From Bacillota bacterium (GTDB lineage Bacteria; Bacillota; Clostridia; Christensenellales; Aristaeellaceae): a stretch of DNA of 9,835 nt. The notes under the pieces are model-generated. The model worked only from the letters and a program-made list of their open reading frames with translations, had not been told where the DNA came from and did no database searches. Location: the NCBI GenBank assembly GCA_023402355.1, contig JAEXCG010000080.1, positions 1 through 9,835 of the forward strand, given 5' to 3'. Positions 6,679 through 9,835 of the stretch are shown here, one piece after another (position 1 is the first letter of the stretch; every line of letters starts with the position of its first letter). The translations under genes were made by a program, and so were the position numbers.

Positions 6679-7422
6679 TTAGGAAAAACGGACTTTCATC
6701 TCCTCGAGCAGGACGAGCAGGAGGCGCGCGTTCCGCTCCGCCCCCTGCAGAGAGACGATCAGCCTGTCGCAGGCGGAGAGGATGTCCGACCCGGGCGCGG
6801 GGGTGTTCAGGGCGGCGGCGATGTCCACCTCCGGGTCGGCGTCCAGCGCGGTCAGTAGCCTCAGAATCGCTTCCAATGAGTAGTTCGCGCACCGCAACGC
6901 GCGGATGATCCTGAGCCTGCGGATGTCATCCGGGCTGTAGACGCGGTAGCCGTTTGCCCGGCGCCTAACCGTCATAAGGCCGTTCATTTCCCAGTTCCGA
7001 AGCGTGTCGATGGATAGGTGAAGCGCCTCGGCGGCCTCGCTTCTGCGAAGAGACGGAGCCTTTTCGCAGGGCGCGCCGGAGAGGAGATGGCGAACGCTAT
7101 CGATCGCTTCCCGCGCGCCCTCAAGTTCCCTTTGCACCTGCGCGATGTACTCCCGGGTGAGGTCGATGGCCGCGTCGTAGTCGCCCGTTGCGGCGGTCTT
7201 GACCATTAAAACGATCTTTTTGCGCAGGCCGTTTTGCAGCACCTCGATCTGGAAGGCCAGGCGGGCGAGCCGCATGTGCGCGGCGTGCAGCTCCGTAAAC
7301 GCGCGGTAGCCGTTTTCCATGCGCGCCGGCTGTGGAATCAGTCCCAATGCCTCGTACAGGCGCACCGTGTTGGGATGAACCCCGACGCAGCGCGCGAGCG
7401 TCGCGGTACGGTAGGTTTTCAT
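6679..7422 (-). CDS. MerR-family regulator with two tandem MerR DNA-binding domains
   Basis: This is a predicted DNA-binding regulator of the downstream ABC exporter. Start: ATG at 7422, preceded by AAAAAAGGAGGGGATGCC. The frame stays open 150 codons further upstream, but that part lies in the divergent promoter and antisense to yqfC. The 247 residues hold two MerR-type winged helix-turn-helix units. The first, about 4-55, includes LARCVGVHPNTVRLYEALG and NGYRAF. The second, about 124-190, includes EAAEALHLSIDTLRNWEMNG and NGYRVYSPDDIRRL. A helical stretch with coiled-coil character (about 85-115) separates them, and another (about 215-243) ends the protein. Classical MerR proteins have one such domain plus a dimer helix and a ligand domain. 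Here no clear ligand domain is seen, so one chain may act as a pseudo-dimer or read two sites. Being first in the operon suggests autoregulation. The inducer is unknown. Confidence 0.9.
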   Translation of the reverse strand: MKTYRTATLARCVGVHPNTVRLYEALGLIPQPARMENGYRAFTELHAAHMRLARLAFQIEVLQNGLRKKIVLMVKTAATGDYDAAIDLTREYIAQVQRELEGAREAIDSVRHLLSGAPCEKAPSLRRSEAAEALHLSIDTLRNWEMNGLMTVRRRANGYRVYSPDDIRRLRIIRALRCANYSLEAILRLLTALDADPEVDIAAALNTPAPGSDILSACDRLIVSLQGAERNARLLLVLLEEMKVRFS

Positions 7423-7448
7423 GGCATCCCCTCCTTTTTTGCGACAGC

Positions 7449-7491
7449 TTAGCACGCGCCAGAAGTCTGGTGTTATAGTGTAGAGTTTAAC
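7449..7491. promoter_or_regulatory. Divergent regulatory region with MerR-like promoter spacing and AT-rich dyad
   Basis: The 180-base gap between the MerR-type gene and yqfC has one AT-rich island. On the plus strand TTAGCA (7449-7454) and TATAGT (7474-7479) are separated by 19 bases, longer than the usual 17 and typical of MerR-controlled promoters. A perfect short dyad CCAGA-AG-TCTGG (7459-7470) lies at the centre of that spacer. Overlapping its right side is a 20-base imperfect palindrome at 7472-7491 (GTTA at one end, TAAC at the other). I cannot name a clear leftward promoter for the regulator gene, although TATAAC (7477 to 7472) is a possible -10. The rest, about 7492-7590, is GC-rich with nothing recognisable. 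Confidence 0.4.
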
Positions 7492-7602
7492 ACGGGCGGG
7501 CGGAGCGCGAAAGGGGCAAAAAGATGGAAGGCCGCGCGGATTGCCGCCCGCGCACTGCATCCAACCCGCCCTGCGCGCATAGGCTGTACGGGGGTGAGAG
7601 CT

Positions 7603-7878
7603 GTGAAGGGCGCGAAGGAAGGAATCAGAAAGACCATGCGCAGCGTCGGTCTGCCGGAGGAGGTCGTCCTGGGGACGCCGAAGCTGACGCTTTCGGGGAT
7701 GAACCATATGACGCTGGAAAACCATCAGGGAATCCTCGAATGCGGGGATGACACGGTGCGCGTGCGCACCAGCGAGGGCATCCTGTGCGTAAAGGGGAAG
7801 GGGCTCACGCTGGCGCACCTGCGCGCGAGCGTCCTGAGCGTCGAAGGCGACATCGAGCAGCTCTTTTACCAAAGGTAG
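7603..7878 (+). CDS. yqfC: Sporulation protein YqfC
   Basis: This small protein is conserved in endospore formers, where the gene belongs to the mother-cell programme. Its biochemical role is not established. With the GTG at 7603 as start it has 91 residues, close to the usual length of about 93. GGGGTGAG at 7591-7598 gives a fitting ribosome binding site. An in-frame GTG at 7594 lies inside that site and is less likely. The sequence shows the family pattern: a basic N-terminus, then LPEEVVLGTPKLTLSGMNHM, the short ECGDDTVRVRTSEG segment, and GLTLAHLRASVLSVEGDIEQLFY at the C-terminus. This suggests a small beta-rich fold, and the length is complete. yqfD follows after 11 bases, as in the conserved yqfC-yqfD-phoH order, which strengthens the assignment. 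Confidence 0.92.
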   Translation: MKGAKEGIRKTMRSVGLPEEVVLGTPKLTLSGMNHMTLENHQGILECGDDTVRVRTSEGILCVKGKGLTLAHLRASVLSVEGDIEQLFYQR

Positions 7879-7889
7879 GAGGGACAGAC

Positions 7890-9077
7890 GTGAAAGATGG
7901 AATCGGCTTTCTGCGCGTTCGCGTGCAGGGGCTATCGCTTGAAAAGATGCTTGCGCGCGCGCTCGACCAGGAAATCGAGCTGAAGGACGTCACGCGGGAA
8001 TCGCCCAAGGTGATGACGCTGACCGTCGCGGCGCGCGATTATGATAGATTGCAGGAGCTTTGCAGCCATGTCGGCTGGAAGACCGAGGTGATCCACGTGA
8101 GCGCGGGCGGGCGCGCCTATCGCATGCTCAGGCGGCGCGCGATGCTGACGGTTGCCGCGGCCGTATTCCTGCTGGGCGTATGGGCCGTGAACCTCTGCAT
8201 CTGGCGCGTGGACGTGCGCGCCGACGCCGCGATCGCGACGGAGGTTTACGAGCTGCTCTCGGCGCGCGACGTGGGCGTGGGCAGCTTCAAGGCGCGCGTG
8301 GACCCGCAGGCGCTGCGGACGCAGCTTTCGCGCGAGCTGAACGACGCGTCCTGGGTGGACGTGCGCATCCAGGGCGTTTCGCTCGTCGTGGAATGCGTGT
8401 CGGCGCGCATCGCCGTGCCGGAGGAGTACGGCGGGGACGTGCGGGACATCGTCGCCTCGCGCGACGGGGTCATCACGCAGCTCCTCGTCTCGGCGGGCAC
8501 CGCCCGTGCGCGCATCGGCGACGCGGTGCGGCGCGGCCAGGTGATCGTCGCGGGCGAGGAGCGCACCGCGGGCGGCGAGACGAAGCCGGTCGCCGCGCAC
8601 GCGCAGGTGTTCGCCCGCGTCTGGTACGAGGGCCGGGCCGCCATCCCCGCCTACGAGGTGACGAGCACGCCCACGGGGCGCGAGGCCGTCGTCAATACCC
8701 TGATGACGCCCGCAGGAAGCCTTTCGTGGCCCGAGGCGCCGGATTACGCCGCTTTTGACCGGGGCGTCGTGCTCCAGCCGGTCGTCGGCTCGTTTTTGCC
8801 CGTTACGCTTCGGCGCGAGCAATACATCGAGGTAAGCCTTTCAAAGACGCCGCGCGAAGAGGCGCAGGCACAGGCGGAGGCGGCCGCGGCGGCGGAGCAA
8901 ATTGCGATGGAAAACGTGCCATTTGACGCGCAGATTGTTGACAAATGGGTAGATTATAGTATGATAGAAGATGAGATGCTGTGTGCTACGGTGGTTATCG
9001 AAGCGGTCGAGTCCATCGGCATGGCGTCGGAGGGGGCGACGCAAGCGCCCTCGGAGAATGGAGGATCTCTTTATTGA
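7890..9077 (+). CDS. yqfD: Sporulation protein YqfD
   Basis: This membrane protein is conserved in spore-forming Firmicutes. It is required for normal sporulation in Bacillus, although its mechanism is unclear. The GTG at 7890, preceded by AGGAGGGACAGAC, gives 395 residues, the usual family length of about 400. The N-terminal part (1-80) is cytoplasmic. One transmembrane helix follows at about 84-107 (MLTVAAAVFLLGVWAV within it), and the rest faces the outside or the intermembrane space. Typical segments are WVDVRIQGVSLVVEC (155-169) and VASRDGVITQLLVSAGT (188-204), followed by IGDAVRRGQVIVAGE (209-223), which resembles a barrel-sandwich hybrid. Residues 321-340 are a Glu/Ala/Gln-rich probable helix. 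The codons near the 3' end turn AT-rich where a promoter-like sequence is embedded. The stop overlaps the TTG start of phoH in a TTGA tetranucleotide. Confidence 0.95.
   Translation: MKDGIGFLRVRVQGLSLEKMLARALDQEIELKDVTRESPKVMTLTVAARDYDRLQELCSHVGWKTEVIHVSAGGRAYRMLRRRAMLTVAAAVFLLGVWAVNLCIWRVDVRADAAIATEVYELLSARDVGVGSFKARVDPQALRTQLSRELNDASWVDVRIQGVSLVVECVSARIAVPEEYGGDVRDIVASRDGVITQLLVSAGTARARIGDAVRRGQVIVAGEERTAGGETKPVAAHAQVFARVWYEGRAAIPAYEVTSTPTGREAVVNTLMTPAGSLSWPEAPDYAAFDRGVVLQPVVGSFLPVTLRREQYIEVSLSKTPREEAQAQAEAAAAAEQIAMENVPFDAQIVDKWVDYSMIEDEMLCATVVIEAVESIGMASEGATQAPSENGGSLY
8938..8965 (+). promoter_or_regulatory. Vegetative-type promoter inside the end of yqfD, upstream of phoH
   Basis: A perfect -35 TTGACA (8938-8943) is followed after 16 bases by TATGAT (8960-8965), which matches five of six bases of the -10 consensus. 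Transcription would begin near 8972, leaving a leader of about 100 bases before phoH. The block is AT-rich within a very GC-rich coding sequence. It would let phoH and genes beyond it be expressed outside sporulation. Confidence 0.65.
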
Positions 9078-9835
9078 CCGATAAGAACCTGACGCTGTCC
9101 GTGCAGGGATCGGAGAACTGCATGGCGCTGCTGGGCACGAACGACAGCAATGTGCGCGTGCTGGGTCAGCAGACGAACACGTCCGTCATCCTCCGGGGGA
9201 CGGACCTGATGATCTCCGGCGAAGAGAAGGATGTGGACTGTGCGGAGGCGGTCGTCCGTCAGATGCTGACGCTGATGCGCCGCGGCGAGACGGTGGATAC
9301 GTCCACCATCCGTTATGCGGTGTCGCTGTACCGCGCGGGCGAGCTGGACCGCATGGACGAACTGATGAGCGACATCGTCGCGGTGAACTTCCGGGGCCGC
9401 CCGGTGAAGTGCAAGACGCTGGGCCAGCGCGAGTACGTGGGAGCGATCAAGAAGAACGCGCTCACGTTCGGCGTGGGTCCCGCGGGCACGGGCAAGACCT
9501 ACCTCGCGATGGCGGCGGCGGTCGTCGCCCTCAAGAACAAGGAAGTGGAGCGCATCGTGCTCACGCGTCCGGCGGTGGAGGCGGGGGAAAAGCTGGGCTT
9601 CCTGCCCGGCGACCTGACGCAGAAGGTGGACCCTTACCTGCGTCCGCTGTACGACGCGCTGTTCGACCTGATGGGCCCGGAAAGCTACCAGCGTCTTTCG
9701 GACCGCGGCGTGATCGAGGTCGCGCCGCTGGCCTACATGCGCGGGCGTACCCTGTCCGATTCGTTCATCATTTTGGACGAGGCCCAGAATACCACGTCCG
9801 AGCAAATGAAGATGTTTTTAACGCGCATGGGCTTT
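9074..9835 (+). CDS. phoH: PhoH family protein (PhoL/YbeZ type), 3' end beyond the window
   Basis: This is a cytoplasmic ATPase of the PhoH family, linked to RNA metabolism and usually encoded next to the rRNA-processing enzyme gene ybeY. The start is TTG at 9074, with GGAGG at 9060-9064 nine bases before it. It overlaps the yqfD stop within TTGA, which implies translational coupling. The 254 codons seen stay open to the window edge; the full protein is usually about 320 residues. The N-terminal 100 residues form the small KH-like region. Then come KCKTLGQREYVGAIKKN (112-128), Walker A GPAGTGKT (135-142), the family hallmark LTRPAVEAGEKLGFLPGDL (163-181) and Walker B FIILDEAQN (231-239). All are intact. 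The first codon could instead be a later ATG (9121), but that would remove part of the N-terminal domain. ybeY would be expected downstream. Confidence 0.95.
   Translation, partial: MTDKNLTLSVQGSENCMALLGTNDSNVRVLGQQTNTSVILRGTDLMISGEEKDVDCAEAVVRQMLTLMRRGETVDTSTIRYAVSLYRAGELDRMDELMSDIVAVNFRGRPVKCKTLGQREYVGAIKKNALTFGVGPAGTGKTYLAMAAAVVALKNKEVERIVLTRPAVEAGEKLGFLPGDLTQKVDPYLRPLYDALFDLMGPESYQRLSDRGVIEVAPLAYMRGRTLSDSFIILDEAQNTTSEQMKMFLTRMGF

Noticed and set aside
7578..7585. CATAGGCT as a possible sigma-E -10 element for yqfC
   Set aside because: It fits CATAnnnT loosely, but there is no fitting -35 element and transcription would begin at the ribosome binding site itself.
7524..7751. Overlapping open frame of 75 codons ahead of and within yqfC
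   Set aside because: It runs in another frame across yqfC, has a composition of charged and Gly/Arg residues typical of shadow frames in GC-rich DNA, and has only a weak ribosome binding site.
7423..7872. Upstream extension of the MerR-type gene by 150 codons
   Set aside because: It covers the divergent regulatory region and is antisense to yqfC. A strong ribosome binding site sits directly before the inner ATG at 7422, where the MerR fold begins.
8866..8900. Repetitive GGCGCAG/GCGGAG stretch as a tandem repeat
   Set aside because: It encodes the Ala/Gln/Glu-rich helix of YqfD; the units are irregular and explained by codon use.

Overview
This GC-rich window is compact bacterial chromosome. 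YqfC and YqfD are conserved sporulation proteins of endospore-forming Firmicutes. Together with ftsY, uppP and phoH they point to a GC-rich member of the Clostridia. A more exact lineage cannot be read from the sequence. I see no phage, transposon, CRISPR array, tRNA or rRNA, and no stretch over 300 bases lacks a gene.

Layout, left to right. ftsY (+) encodes the SRP receptor and meets, tail to tail across a shared hairpin terminator, a gene (-) for an uncharacterised single-pass membrane protein. That gene diverges from rmuC (+) across a 160-base region with promoter-like and inverted-repeat sequence. rmuC is followed in the same direction by a two-domain GNAT acetyltransferase gene and by uppP, the undecaprenyl-diphosphate phosphatase. 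A near-perfect 19-bp stem then forms a bidirectional terminator. It faces a leftward operon of three genes: a MerR-type regulator with two DNA-binding domains, an ABC ATPase and an ABC-2 permease. This looks like a self-regulated exporter module. A 180-base divergent region with short dyads separates it from the rightward yqfC-yqfD-phoH operon, which runs off the window inside phoH.

How the genes work together. Most are housekeeping: membrane protein targeting (FtsY), lipid-carrier recycling for cell-wall synthesis (UppP), DNA maintenance (RmuC) and RNA metabolism (PhoH). yqfC and yqfD are sporulation genes. The regulator and exporter operon is the most accessory part and probably answers a small toxic molecule. 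The best second-look items are a strong vegetative promoter inside the 3' end of yqfD that could drive phoH separately, an RmuC that lacks the usual lysine of its nuclease-like motif, and the tandem MerR regulator with a dyad centred in a 19-bp promoter spacer. I found no convincing sign of a wholly new system. Several starts were moved inward from the longest open frame because a good ribosome binding site sits at the inner codon.
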